37,104 nt of DNA, taken from contig JBFWLP010000023.1 of assembly GCA_050252075.1 (NCBI GenBank), forward strand, positions 1 to 37,104. Direction: 5' to 3'. A model generated the notes under the pieces. The model had not been told where the DNA came from, searched no databases, and saw only the letters and a program-made list of their open reading frames with translations. The DNA is from JAAYGT01 sp050252075. Its GTDB lineage: Bacteria; Pseudomonadota; Gammaproteobacteria; Burkholderiales; Burkholderiaceae_B. This document shows positions 7,847-16,358 of this stretch, in pieces (positions within the stretch are counted from its first letter, which is position 1; the number at the start of each line of letters is the position of its first letter). Made by a program: the position numbers and the translations under genes.

Positions 7847-9481
7847 ATGACTTCTATGTATGAACAAGGGCTGGACAAACGCTCCGCCAATTACTCCAGC
7901 CTTTCTCCCGTTGGCTTTCTCAAGCGCTCCGCAGGTATTTTCCCCGACAAGATCGCCGTGATCGACGACGACATACAGCTGACCTACCAGCAGTTCTATC
8001 AGCGCGCGTGCGCCATGGCATCCAGTTTGCATGAACTGGGTATCGGGGTGGGGGATACCGTTGCGGTGCTGGCCTACAACACACGCGAACTGCTGGAAAG
8101 CCATTATTCGGTACCCATGCTCGGCGCCGTGCTCAACGCCTTGAATACCCGTCTCGATGCCGGCACCTTGCGTTTCATTCTGGAGCATGGTGAAGCCCGG
8201 GTGCTTATGTACGACACCGAGTTCGAGGGTTTGGTCAGGCAGGTGGTGGCCGGGCTGGACACCCCGCCCGTGCTGGTTGCCATTGCTCGTCAGGCGGGCC
8301 CGTCCGACGGCCTGGCCGGCTTGCACTACGAGGCGCTTGTTCAGTCGGGCGACCCTTTTTATCGCTGGCGCAAGCCGGTCGACGAATGGGACGCCATTGC
8401 ACTGAATTACACCTCGGGTACCACCGGTAATCCCAAAGGCGTTGTGTATCATCACCGGGGGGCCTATCTGGCGGCGCTCAGCAATGCCATGGCGTTCAAC
8501 ATGACGGCTAGCACCGTATATTTATGGACGTTGCCCATGTTTCACTGCAACGGCTGGGCCTATACCTGGGCCATCACCGCTATCGGCGGCACGCACGTTT
8601 GCCTGAAGCGCGTCGATCCCGATGCCATCCTGGCCCGTATCCAGCAATGCAACGTCACCCACATGTGCGGCGCACCCATTGTGCTCAATCGCGTCATCCA
8701 CGATTTTCATGCGAGCGGAACCACGCTTTCCACGCCTGTGCAGTTTGCATTGGGCGGCGCAGCTCCCCCTAATGCGGTGATCAGCAAGGCGAGGCAGGTG
8801 GGTTTCCAGATTACCCATTTGTACGGGCTGACCGAATCCTTCGGCCCTTCGTCATTGTGCGTGTGGCAAGACAGCTGGGACGGTTTGCCGCTGGATGATC
8901 TGGCGGCAAAAATGGCCCGTCAGGGGGTGGGTACGCTGGCTATTGACGACCTGGCGGTGGTGCGAACCGACGACGGCACGGCGGTTCCGGCCGACGGCGC
9001 CACGCTGGGTGAGCTGGTTATGCGGGGCAACGGCCTGATGAAAGGCTATCTGAAAAACCAGGCCGCCACCGATTCCGCTTTTGCGCAGGGGTGGTTTCAC
9101 ACCGGTGACTTGGCGGTCATGCACCCCGATGGCTATGTGGAAATCAAGGATCGCGCCAAAGACATCATTATTTCAGGTGGCGAAAACATTTCCAGCAAGG
9201 AAATCGAAGACGTTCTTTATCAGCACCCCTCGGTGCTGGAAGCGGCGGTGGTTGCCATGCCCGACGAAACCTGGGGGGAAACGCCGTGCGCCTTCATTAC
9301 ACTGAAAGAGCACGCCGAGCCTATCGGGGAAGACGCCGTCATTGCCTATTGCAAGGCCAACATGGCGTCGTTCAAGGCGCCGCGCAAAGTACTGTTCGGC
9401 GAGCTGCCCAAAACCTCAACCGGAAAAATACAAAAAAATGTGTTGCGCGACCAACTGGTGCCCAAGGCAGCCGGCCACTAA
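7847..9481 (+). CDS. Acyl-CoA ligase (AMP-forming), LvaE-like role
   Basis: A 544-residue ANL-superfamily enzyme that activates a carboxylic acid to acyl-AMP and then acyl-CoA. The motifs are in order: YTSGTTGNPKGVVYHHRG (ATP-binding P-loop), GLTES, FHTGDLAVMHPDGYVEIKDR with the hinge region, SGGENISSKEIE, and the C-terminal catalytic lysine in KTSTGKIQK. It belongs to the medium-chain/DmdB-like type of about 540 residues. The substrate cannot be read directly; context suggests a 4-keto or 4-hydroxy short-chain acid such as levulinate. The ATG at 7847 follows AAAAGG by 6 bases; an in-frame ATG at 7856 is possible. It begins 10 bases after the small gene. Confidence 0.85.
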   Translation: MTSMYEQGLDKRSANYSSLSPVGFLKRSAGIFPDKIAVIDDDIQLTYQQFYQRACAMASSLHELGIGVGDTVAVLAYNTRELLESHYSVPMLGAVLNALNTRLDAGTLRFILEHGEARVLMYDTEFEGLVRQVVAGLDTPPVLVAIARQAGPSDGLAGLHYEALVQSGDPFYRWRKPVDEWDAIALNYTSGTTGNPKGVVYHHRGAYLAALSNAMAFNMTASTVYLWTLPMFHCNGWAYTWAITAIGGTHVCLKRVDPDAILARIQQCNVTHMCGAPIVLNRVIHDFHASGTTLSTPVQFALGGAAPPNAVISKARQVGFQITHLYGLTESFGPSSLCVWQDSWDGLPLDDLAAKMARQGVGTLAIDDLAVVRTDDGTAVPADGATLGELVMRGNGLMKGYLKNQAATDSAFAQGWFHTGDLAVMHPDGYVEIKDRAKDIIISGGENISSKEIEDVLYQHPSVLEAAVVAMPDETWGETPCAFITLKEHAEPIGEDAVIAYCKANMASFKAPRKVLFGELPKTSTGKIQKNVLRDQLVPKAAGH

Positions 9482-9505
9482 GAACCCAACCCGACGGACG
9501 CTGGT

Positions 9506-10240
9506 GTGATTGCAGATTTTGAATCCTTCAAGGCGGAGCTGAGTTTATCCAAGGTTGAAATATGCCGGGAGCTCTATCGGCAAAATCGGGCCATGATACG
9601 CATCAAGAACGAAGAGGTGGCTGTTGGCAACCTGGTGCGTCTGATCGACTCAACCTTGCGCCTGACGCATCAGAAAGGCTTCGAAGCCATGTCGCTGCGC
9701 GACCTGTGCGCCGACTCCGGTTTCAGTATCGGGGGTTTGTATGCCTATATCAGGAACAAGCAGGACCTGGTGTCACTGATTCAGGGGCACGGCTTCATGC
9801 TCACCCGCCGAACCATTTTGGCTTATACGCAATCGCTCGACGACCCGCGCGACAAGCTGGCGGCGGCGATCAAGGCGCATGTCTACCTGAGCGAATTGAT
9901 GCAGCCCTGGTTCTACTTTTCATTCATGGCGGCCAAAAGCCTGCCCGACAGTGAAAAGAAAGCGGCCATTGCCATGGAGCGCGAGGTTGAGGACATGCTG
10001 TACGACATTCTGTCCCAGGGCGTGGTCTTGGGGGTGTTTTCAACCGTCAATGCGCGCCTTCTGGCGTCGTTGTGCAAAGCCATGATGCAAGACTGGTATC
10101 TCAAACGGGCCAAGTACGCCCGGCAAAAAACCAGCGCCACCGACTATGCCCAATTCATCGTATCGGTTCTGAATGCCTATCTGCTGGGCAAGCCCGGCGA
10201 GCCCGGCGCCGGCAAACCCGCCGATTTGCCTAGCGCGTAA
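9506..10240 (+). CDS. TetR/AcrR-family transcriptional regulator
   Basis: A 244-residue regulator with a TetR helix-turn-helix at about residues 40-92 (GFEAMSLRDLCADSGFSIGGLYAYIRNKQDL) and a helical ligand-binding C-terminal domain. The roughly 38-residue stretch before the HTH is longer than usual, so the GTG start at 9506 is uncertain; an ATG at 9593 would leave only about ten residues before the HTH. It is the last gene of the lva-like operon, 24 bases after the ligase, and I infer that it represses the operon through the palindrome at 4394-4409, with an acyl-CoA as possible inducer. P. putida uses a sigma-54 activator for lva instead, so this is a different regulatory design. Confidence 0.82.
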   Translation: MIADFESFKAELSLSKVEICRELYRQNRAMIRIKNEEVAVGNLVRLIDSTLRLTHQKGFEAMSLRDLCADSGFSIGGLYAYIRNKQDLVSLIQGHGFMLTRRTILAYTQSLDDPRDKLAAAIKAHVYLSELMQPWFYFSFMAAKSLPDSEKKAAIAMEREVEDMLYDILSQGVVLGVFSTVNARLLASLCKAMMQDWYLKRAKYARQKTSATDYAQFIVSVLNAYLLGKPGEPGAGKPADLPSA

Positions 10241-10305
10241 GAAAAGGCTACATTATTACGTTGATCCGTTCTGCATCCTGAACGCGTCATTCTAGGCTCT
10301 GGTGT

Positions 10306-10328
10306 CCGGGCTATCCGCCCGGTTTTTT
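10306..10328 (+). terminator. Terminator after the TetR gene
   Basis: CCGGGC-TATCC-GCCCGG followed by TTTTTT forms a compact rho-independent terminator 65 bases past the TetR stop. It closes the lva-like operon and separates it from ilv. Confidence 0.8.
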
Positions 10329-10575
10329 GCGCCTGCTGTGTAGTGCTGCTGTTGGCCGCGCCAAAAGCGTGTGTTGCCAAGGCTTCCGTTTCTACCTCTA
10401 GTGCTCATTGTGAGCGCGCGTACTGTTGTTCGGCGAATCTGCGTCAAGCCGGCAAGGTGGCTGGGTGGCATGGCTCCGTGAGCCATAAAGCGCCAGTTGT
10501 GTTGCCGGGAATGATCAGGGTTCTGGTTTTAAAGACCAGCCGGGGGGCAGTGCTGGTTACGAAAGGAAATATATT
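10329..10575. other. Leader region of ilvI without a recognised gene
   Basis: About 250 bases lie between the terminator and ilvI. I see no convincing promoter hexamers and no terminator-antiterminator pair. A frame starting ATG at 10511 reads MIRVLVLK, rich in Ile, Val and Leu codons, and runs out of frame into ilvI. It could be a leader peptide, but no attenuator hairpin accompanies it; CCAGC/GCTGG near 10538-10556 makes only a weak 5-bp stem. Confidence 0.35.
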
Positions 10576-12297
10576 ATGGAACTCAATGGCGCCGATATCG
10601 TCGTGCGCTGCCTTGCCGAAGAAGGTGTTGATCACGTCTTTGGTTACCCCGGCGGCGCTGTGCTGTACATCTACGACGCAATTTACAAGCAAGACAACTT
10701 CAAACACATACTTGTTCGTCACGAGCAGGCGGCTGTTCACGCGGCTGACGCCTATTCCCGCTCATCGAACAAAATAGGGGTGGCGCTGGTCACCAGCGGG
10801 CCCGGTCTTACCAATGCCGTTACAGGCATTGCCACGGCCTACATGGACTCCATTCCCATGGTGATCATCAGTGGCCAGGTACCTACGCATGCCATCGGCG
10901 AAGATGCCTTCCAGGAATGCGATACGGTGGGTATTACGCGCCCCTGCGTGAAGCACAATTTCCTGGTGCGTGACATCAAGGATCTGGCCGAAACCATGCG
11001 CCGTGCCTTCTATATCGCCAAAACAGGCCGTCCAGGCCCCGTGCTGGTCGATATTCCCAAAGACATCACCATCGCCACGTGCAAATACACGGCCAAGCGT
11101 GGCGAGGTCAAAATGCGCTCCTACGCTCCCGTGAACAAGGGGCACCAGGGGCAGATCAAAAAAGCGGTGCAAATGCTGCTTTCAGCCGAGCGGCCCATGA
11201 TCTACGCGGGCGGTGGTGTGGTGCTGGCCGATGCGGCCGACTATTTGCGCCAGCTCGTCGATATTACCGGCGCGCCGTGTACCACGACCCTGATGGGTTT
11301 GGGTGCGTTTCCGGCCTCCGACGACAAATTCGTCGGTATGCCCGGCATGCACGGCACCTACGAAGCCAATATGGCCATGCAACATTGCGATGTGCTCATC
11401 GCCGTAGGAGCGCGCTTCGACGACCGCGTGATCGGCAATCCCCGGCATTTCGCCCAGAACGCCCGCAAGATCGTGCACATCGACATCGATCCCTCGTCCA
11501 TTTCCAAGCGTGTGCGTGTCGACGTGCCCATCGTGGGCAACGTGAAAGACGTGCTCGAAGAAATGAATACCATGTACCAGCAGGCCAGCGTGGAAACGTC
11601 GCCCAACAAGGCGGCACTGGCCAACTGGTGGCAGCAGATCAACACCTGGCGCGGCAAGGATTGCCTGGGTTACGAGCGCTCCGATACATTGATCAAACCC
11701 CAGTTCGTGGTTGAAAAGCTGTGGGAAGTGACCGGAGGCAACGCCTTTGTCACGTCCGACGTGGGCCAGCACCAGATGTGGGCGGCTCAATACTATCGCT
11801 TCAACCATCCCCGGCGCTGGATCAATTCCGGCGGTCTGGGCACCATGGGCGTCGGCCTGCCTTACGCCATGGGGGTGCAAATGGCGAACCCCGATGCCGA
11901 TATCGCGGTCATCACCGGCGAGGGTTCGATCCAGATGAACATCCAGGAACTGTCCACCTGCAGCCAGTACCGGTTAACGCCCAAAATCCTGTGCCTGAAC
12001 AACCGCTATCTGGGCATGGTGCGCCAGTGGCAGCAGATCGATTACGGTTCCCGTTACTCCGAGTCGTACATTGATGCTCTGCCCGATTTCGTGAAGCTGG
12101 TCGAAAGCTACGGCCACGTGGGCATGCGTATCGACAAGCCGGCCGATGTCGAGCCCGCCATCCGCGAAGCGTTTGGCAAGCACAAAGACCGCCTGGTGTT
12201 TCTTGACTTCATTACCGACCAGACGGAAAACGTGTGGCCGATGGTGAAAGCGGGCAAAGGCCTGACCGAAATGCTGCTGGGTTCGGAAGAGCTATAA
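10576..12297 (+). CDS. ilvI: Acetolactate synthase large subunit
   Basis: A 573-residue ThDP enzyme that condenses pyruvate with pyruvate or 2-ketobutyrate in valine, leucine and isoleucine synthesis, as the catalytic part of a complex with IlvH. It shows the catalytic Glu50 in RHEQAAVHAADAYSR, the FAD/ThDP central domain, and the ThDP-metal motif starting GEGSIQMNIQELSTC and ending LNNRYLGMVRQWQ. The first motif residue is Glu (GEG) instead of the usual Asp (GDG); I recall the same in other beta-proteobacterial enzymes, so I take it as lineage-typical. Length equals the E. coli IlvI class. GAAAGGA lies a few bases before the ATG. ilvH follows after 10 bases. Confidence 0.95.
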   Translation: MELNGADIVVRCLAEEGVDHVFGYPGGAVLYIYDAIYKQDNFKHILVRHEQAAVHAADAYSRSSNKIGVALVTSGPGLTNAVTGIATAYMDSIPMVIISGQVPTHAIGEDAFQECDTVGITRPCVKHNFLVRDIKDLAETMRRAFYIAKTGRPGPVLVDIPKDITIATCKYTAKRGEVKMRSYAPVNKGHQGQIKKAVQMLLSAERPMIYAGGGVVLADAADYLRQLVDITGAPCTTTLMGLGAFPASDDKFVGMPGMHGTYEANMAMQHCDVLIAVGARFDDRVIGNPRHFAQNARKIVHIDIDPSSISKRVRVDVPIVGNVKDVLEEMNTMYQQASVETSPNKAALANWWQQINTWRGKDCLGYERSDTLIKPQFVVEKLWEVTGGNAFVTSDVGQHQMWAAQYYRFNHPRRWINSGGLGTMGVGLPYAMGVQMANPDADIAVITGEGSIQMNIQELSTCSQYRLTPKILCLNNRYLGMVRQWQQIDYGSRYSESYIDALPDFVKLVESYGHVGMRIDKPADVEPAIREAFGKHKDRLVFLDFITDQTENVWPMVKAGKGLTEMLLGSEEL

Positions 12298-12307
12298 GGA
12301 GAAAAAT

Positions 12308-12799
12308 ATGAAACACGTTATTTCTATCCTGCTCGAAAATGAACCCGGTGCGCTGTCCCGCGTGGTCGGGCTTTTCTCGGCTCGTGGCTACAACATAGAA
12401 ACCCTTACCGTCGCCCCTACGGAAGATCCCACCTTGTCGCGCATGACAATCGTGACCAAAGGATCCGACGAGGTGATCGAACAAATTACCAAGCATCTGA
12501 ATCGCCTGATCGATGTGGTGAAGGTGGTCGACCTTTCCGAGGGTGCGCACATTGAGCGTGAGCTCATGATGATCAAAGTGCGTGCCGTTGGCAAAGAGCG
12601 CGACGAAATGAAACGCATGGCCGACATCTTCCGCGGTCGCATCATCGACGTAACCGACAAGGTTTACACCATCGAACTGACCGGCAACCAGGAAAAGATC
12701 GAAGCCTTCATCGGAGCGCTTGATCGCAGCGCCATTCTTGAAACCGTCCGTACGGGTGTTTCAGGGATCGGCCGTGGCGAGCGCGTCCTGAAACTTTAA
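12308..12799 (+). CDS. ilvH: Acetolactate synthase regulatory subunit
   Basis: A 163-residue small subunit with an N-terminal ACT domain (MKHVISILLENEPGALSRVV, residues 1-75) that senses valine, and a C-terminal ACT-like domain. It stimulates the large subunit and gives feedback inhibition. The length is that of E. coli IlvH. AAGGAG is well placed before the ATG. The gene sits 10 bases after ilvI and 60 bases before ilvC in one operon. Confidence 0.95.
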   Translation: MKHVISILLENEPGALSRVVGLFSARGYNIETLTVAPTEDPTLSRMTIVTKGSDEVIEQITKHLNRLIDVVKVVDLSEGAHIERELMMIKVRAVGKERDEMKRMADIFRGRIIDVTDKVYTIELTGNQEKIEAFIGALDRSAILETVRTGVSGIGRGERVLKL

Positions 12800-12859
12800 G
12801 CAGTGCCATCCGGCCAGTGGCATTGTGCCGGTATTTAATTGAATTGGAGCTTTTTTAAC

Positions 12860-13876
12860 ATGAACGTTTTTTACGACAAAGATTGTGATCTTTCCCTGAT
12901 TAAAGGCAAAACCGTTGCCATCATCGGCTACGGCTCGCAAGGCCATGCCCACGCGCTGAACCTGCACGAGTCGGGCGTGAAAGTGGTGGTTGGCCTGCGC
13001 AAGGGCGGTGCCTCGTGGAACAAGGCGGCCAATGCCGGCTTGCAGGTGAAAGAAGTGGCCGAGGCCGTCAAAGGTGCCGATCTGGTCATGATGCTGTTGC
13101 CCGACGAGAACATCGCCCAGGTGTACCGTTCCGAAGTTGCCGCCAATATCCAGGCAGGAGCCGCCCTGGCATTTGCCCACGGCTTCAATGTGCATTACGG
13201 CCAGGTTCAGCCGCGCGCTGACATCGACGTCATCATGATTGCCCCGAAAGCGCCCGGCCATACGGTTCGCGGCACCTATTCCCAGGGTGGCGGTGTTCCG
13301 GCGCTGATCGCCGTGCACCAGGACAATTCCGGTGCCGCCCGCGACATCGCCTTGTCGTACGCCTGCGCCATCGGCAGCGGCCGTGCCGGCATCATCGAAA
13401 CCAACTTCCGCGAAGAAACCGAAACCGATTTGTTCGGTGAGCAGGCCGTGCTGTGCGGCGGTACCGTCGAACTGATCAAGGCTGGTTTCGAAACGCTGGT
13501 CGAAGCCGGCTACGCTCCCGAAATGGCCTATTTCGAGTGCTTGCACGAATTGAAACTGATCGTCGACCTTATTTACGAAGGCGGCATCGCCAACATGAAT
13601 TACTCCATTTCGAACAACGCCGAGTACGGCGAGTACGAAACCGGTCCGAAGATTGTTACCGATGCTACCCGTGAAGCCATGCGCCAGTGCCTGAAAGATA
13701 TCCAGGAAGGCGTATATGCCAAGAACTTCATTCTGGAAAATGCGGCCGGTGCTCCCACGCTCATTTCCCGTCGTCGCCTGAACGCCGAGTCGGAAATCGA
13801 GCAAGTGGGCGGCAAGCTGCGCGCCATGATGCCCTGGATCGCGGCCAACAAGCTGGTTGATCAAAGCAAGAACTAA
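12860..13876 (+). CDS. ilvC: Ketol-acid reductoisomerase, class I
   Basis: A 338-residue enzyme that isomerises and reduces acetolactate or acetohydroxybutyrate to the dihydroxy acid with NADPH and magnesium. The Rossmann motif GYGSQGHAHALNL lies near residue 25, followed by GLRKGGASW for NADPH specificity, the active-site histidine region FAHGFNVHYG, and the metal-binding acidic segment FREETETDLFGEQ with later EIAYFECLHELKLIVDLIYE-like helices. The length is that of the short class I form. The start gives the usual MNVFYDKDCDLSLIKGK. A terminator follows, so this closes the ilv operon. Confidence 0.96.
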   Translation: MNVFYDKDCDLSLIKGKTVAIIGYGSQGHAHALNLHESGVKVVVGLRKGGASWNKAANAGLQVKEVAEAVKGADLVMMLLPDENIAQVYRSEVAANIQAGAALAFAHGFNVHYGQVQPRADIDVIMIAPKAPGHTVRGTYSQGGGVPALIAVHQDNSGAARDIALSYACAIGSGRAGIIETNFREETETDLFGEQAVLCGGTVELIKAGFETLVEAGYAPEMAYFECLHELKLIVDLIYEGGIANMNYSISNNAEYGEYETGPKIVTDATREAMRQCLKDIQEGVYAKNFILENAAGAPTLISRRRLNAESEIEQVGGKLRAMMPWIAANKLVDQSKN

Positions 13877-13943
13877 GCGTTTCGCGCGTTACGACCTCCC
13901 GCGTGCTTGCCTTGCCGCCCGGTGCGGCGGGGCAAGCGCCCAG

Positions 13944-13992
13944 AACACCCCAAAACCTGTGCGGTATCCGGTTCTTGGGGTGTTTCTTTTTT
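13944..13992 (+). terminator. Terminator after ilvC
   Basis: AACACCCCAAAACC (13944-13957) pairs with GGTTCTTGGGGTGTT (13970-13984) with one bulge, followed by TCTTTTTTCT. It lies 67 bases past the ilvC stop and would separate ilvIHC from psd-pssA. Confidence 0.8.
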
Positions 13993-14081
13993 CTGAAGGC
14001 CGCGATCCCGAGCTATTCGGGTTAGACAGCATGCCTCACAGCGCATCTGCGGCGCGGATTTCGGTTATTCTTCCTCCTACT

Positions 14082-14813
14082 ATGAATAAACCGTCCTATC
14101 CTCATCCTGTTATCGCCCGCGAGGGCTGGCCTTTTCTTGCGGGCATCGTGGCTGTTTCCCTGCTGGTCACCCTGTGGTCCGGCTGGGCGTCGCTGCCGTT
14201 CTGGCTGCTGTCCCTGTTTGTATTGCAGTTTTTCCGTGATCCGGGCCGCGTCGCCCCCGATGGCGAACGTATCGTGTTGTCGCCCGCCGACGGCAGGATC
14301 GTCGCCGTGGAAGAGGTCGAAGACACCTATGCCCAGCGCCGTGCCCTGAAAATCAGCGTGTTCATGAACGTCTTCAATGTGCACTCCAACCGGGCGCCGG
14401 TCAAGGGCGTTGTTGACAAGATCACCTATTTTCCAGGCAAGTTTCTGAATGCCGCCCTCGACAAGGCGTCACTCGAAAACGAACGCAATGCCATGGTCAT
14501 TACCACGCTCGACGGTCATACCGTTACCGCCGTGCAGGTCGCCGGCCTGGTGGCCAAGCGCATTCTTTGCTATGTGAAGCAGGGCGATACGCTGTATGCG
14601 GGCCAGCGCTACGGTTTCATTCGTTTTGGTTCGCGTGTCGATGTCTACCTTCCTGTAACGTCGCGGGTGCGTGTTGCGCTGGGCGACAAAGTGCAGGCCA
14701 CCAGTACGGTGCTGGCCGAGCTGCCGTTGCCCGACGCCCAGGTTGAGCCGCAAGCCGATCACGCCCCCTCTGAAGCAGCCTTGCAGGGTGCAGTTTCCCA
14801 GGAAAACAGCTAA
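14082..14813 (+). CDS. psd: Phosphatidylserine decarboxylase proenzyme
   Basis: A 243-residue decarboxylase that makes phosphatidylethanolamine from phosphatidylserine at the inner membrane. Two hydrophobic segments (about 18-30 and 37-51) precede FFRDPGR and the catalytic region; NVHSNRAP holds a conserved histidine (His101). The self-cleavage site is Gly183-Ser184 in RFGSRVDVYLP, where Ser184 becomes the pyruvoyl group. The short length and FGSR site fit the Bordetella/alpha-proteobacterial Psd subclass, not the 300-residue E. coli enzyme. The ATG at 14082 lacks a good Shine-Dalgarno site; an in-frame ATG at 14031 is an alternative. The C-terminal 25 residues are acidic and variable. pssA starts 5 bases after the stop. 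Confidence 0.9.
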   Translation: MNKPSYPHPVIAREGWPFLAGIVAVSLLVTLWSGWASLPFWLLSLFVLQFFRDPGRVAPDGERIVLSPADGRIVAVEEVEDTYAQRRALKISVFMNVFNVHSNRAPVKGVVDKITYFPGKFLNAALDKASLENERNAMVITTLDGHTVTAVQVAGLVAKRILCYVKQGDTLYAGQRYGFIRFGSRVDVYLPVTSRVRVALGDKVQATSTVLAELPLPDAQVEPQADHAPSEAALQGAVSQENS

Positions 14814-14818
14814 CGCCT

Positions 14819-15622
14819 ATGCCCACATTCTCCTCCGACGAAACGCGTCGGCGCCGCAGTATCTACCTGTTGCCCAACGCCTTTACCACTGCCAACCTGT
14901 TTGCAGGGTTTTATGCGGTTGTACAGGCCATGAACAATCAGTTCGAAATGGCCGCCATTGCCATTTTCCTTGCACTGGTGTTCGACGGCATGGATGGCCG
15001 TGTGGCGCGTCTTACCAACACCCAGTCGGCCTTTGGCGAGCAGTACGATTCGCTGTCCGACATGACGTCTTTCGGTGTGGCGCCGGCGCTTGTCATGTAC
15101 GAGTGGGCCCTGCATGATCTGGGGCGTTGGGGCTGGCTGGCGGCGTTTATTTATGTGGTCGGTGCGGCCCTGCGCCTGGCGCGCTTCAATACCAACATCG
15201 GCGTTGTCGACAAGCGCTTTTTCCAGGGCTTGCCCAGCCCCGCGGCGGCGGCACTGGTGGCGGGGTTTGTATGGCTCGTTGTCGATAACCGCCTGAGCAT
15301 CGATCCGGAAATCATTGCCTGGGTGGCTTTCGGCTTCACGGTATATTCGGGCGTGGCCATGGTCACCAATGCGCCGTTCTACAGCGGTAAAACGTTCGCG
15401 CTGGGGCGTAGTGTGCCGTTCTGGGTCATTCTGGTGCTGGTGGGGGTGTTCGTGTTTGTGTCATCCGATCCCCCGATCGTTCTGTTTGGCCTGTTTGTGG
15501 TTTACGGCTTGTCCGGCTGGGTGGTCATGGCATTTCGCTGGCGCAAGGCGCGCCAGCTGGCTCGCTTGCGCCATGAGCCCGACTCTGCCAGAAACGACGG
15601 TTCGCCCGACGCCGGTCCATAA
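14819..15622 (+). CDS. pssA: CDP-diacylglycerol-serine O-phosphatidyltransferase
   Basis: A 267-residue multi-pass membrane enzyme that makes phosphatidylserine, the substrate of the adjacent Psd. The CDP-alcohol phosphatidyltransferase signature D-G-x2-A-R-x8-G-x3-D-x3-D is present, starting at DGRVAR (residues about 59-64) and ending in EQYDSLSD. About seven hydrophobic segments are visible. The last 25 residues are charged and cytoplasmic. Five bases separate it from psd, so the pair forms a two-gene phosphatidylethanolamine operon. Confidence 0.92.
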   Translation: MPTFSSDETRRRRSIYLLPNAFTTANLFAGFYAVVQAMNNQFEMAAIAIFLALVFDGMDGRVARLTNTQSAFGEQYDSLSDMTSFGVAPALVMYEWALHDLGRWGWLAAFIYVVGAALRLARFNTNIGVVDKRFFQGLPSPAAAALVAGFVWLVVDNRLSIDPEIIAWVAFGFTVYSGVAMVTNAPFYSGKTFALGRSVPFWVILVLVGVFVFVSSDPPIVLFGLFVVYGLSGWVVMAFRWRKARQLARLRHEPDSARNDGSPDAGP

Positions 15623-15685
15623 GGGGCCGCGCACGCGGGCGGCCGCTCGGGGTGGCTCTTAGGTGTGGCTGTTGGTGTGGCCTGT

Positions 15686-16243
15686 TTAGTCAAACCACCA
15701 GCCGTCGCGGGTATACAGCGGGTCGGGCCCGGGGTGGAACCGGGTAACATGCGTGCCGTCGGTGCCAAAATACACGTACATCAGCGAATTCCAGGCGCCG
15801 CTTTCCCGGTAGCGGTAGCTCCATACGGTTTGCGTCAGCGACGGCAGGCCCACCGTTTCAATTTTAGCCGGCGGCCCGAATGCGCAGCGCACATCGTCGG
15901 GCGTCCAGCGACCCGAGCCCAGTTTCGCAAACTGGCTGTCTTGCAGCAGCAGTTCAATTTTCACAGGGTTGCCATTGGCGTCCAGATCGCTTCCCCAGGC
16001 GTATTGCCCCATGGGCTGTTGCGTCCAGATCACCCGTTGGGTGCCGTTGGGAAGCGTGCACTGAAAATCGGGCTTGCCGTACTGTTTTTCAATAGTCGCC
16101 AGCGGCGTGCCGGCGGGAAGGGTGGCCATGTTTCCGCCGCAGGCGGCAAGCAAGGCAAGCCCCGTGGTGGCGACGAACTGGCGAACGGGGCGGCCAAGCC
16201 GCCGGCCCGCCCGTTGTAACGGTAACAAGAGTGCTGTATTCAT
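15686..16243 (-). CDS. Predicted outer-membrane or periplasmic lipoprotein
   Basis: A 185-residue protein with a basic N-terminus, a hydrophobic stretch and a lipobox LLAAC with Cys35, so export and lipidation are likely. The mature part begins GGNMATLPAGTPLATIEKQYGKPD, which resembles the opening of SmpA/OmlA (BamE)-type small lipoprotein domains, where a helix with G-x-P-D follows. The remainder, including YAWGSDLDANGNP and PLYTRDGWWFD, is not a family I can name. It is convergent with pssA (63-base gap) and divergent from rpsO. The long n-region before the signal could mean that a later start is used. Confidence 0.6.
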   Translation of the reverse strand: MNTALLLPLQRAGRRLGRPVRQFVATTGLALLAACGGNMATLPAGTPLATIEKQYGKPDFQCTLPNGTQRVIWTQQPMGQYAWGSDLDANGNPVKIELLLQDSQFAKLGSGRWTPDDVRCAFGPPAKIETVGLPSLTQTVWSYRYRESGAWNSLMYVYFGTDGTHVTRFHPGPDPLYTRDGWWFD

Positions 16244-16285
16244 AAGTGCAGTGGGCAGCCGACTGCCCGAGGGTGGACTTTCCGC

Positions 16286-16291
16286 TATAAT
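16286..16291 (+). promoter_or_regulatory. -10 box of the rpsO promoter
   Basis: A perfect TATAAT lies 68 bases before the rpsO start in the divergent gap with the lipoprotein gene. No good -35 hexamer is visible at 16-18 bases upstream (CTGCCC at 17), so strength may come from the exact -10 or from an upstream element. Confidence 0.55.
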
Positions 16292-16324
16292 ACGCCGTTA
16301 TCTGTTTTTTAATCACGTCAAGGC

Positions 16325-16353
16325 GCCTCAGCCCTGACGCTTGTTCTCGAGGC
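16325..16353 (+). promoter_or_regulatory. rpsO leader hairpin over the ribosome binding site
   Basis: GCCTC (16325-16329) can pair with GAGGC (16349-16353), enclosing a nested AGC/GCT stem. The right arm contains the only Shine-Dalgarno-like GAGG before the ATG at 16359. In several bacteria S15 represses its own translation by binding its leader; a stem that hides the binding site is consistent with that, though the fold is weak. Confidence 0.35.
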
Positions 16354-16358
16354 TAAAA

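Noticed and set aside
10511..10600. Possible branched-chain leader peptide before ilvI (MIRVLVLK...)
   Set aside because: The frame is rich in Ile, Val and Leu at its start but runs out of frame deep into ilvI, has no terminator/antiterminator hairpins and no strong ribosome binding site. Too little to call attenuation.
15623..15685. Terminator between convergent pssA and lipoprotein genes
   Set aside because: Only GC-rich, imperfect repeats without a T run on either strand.
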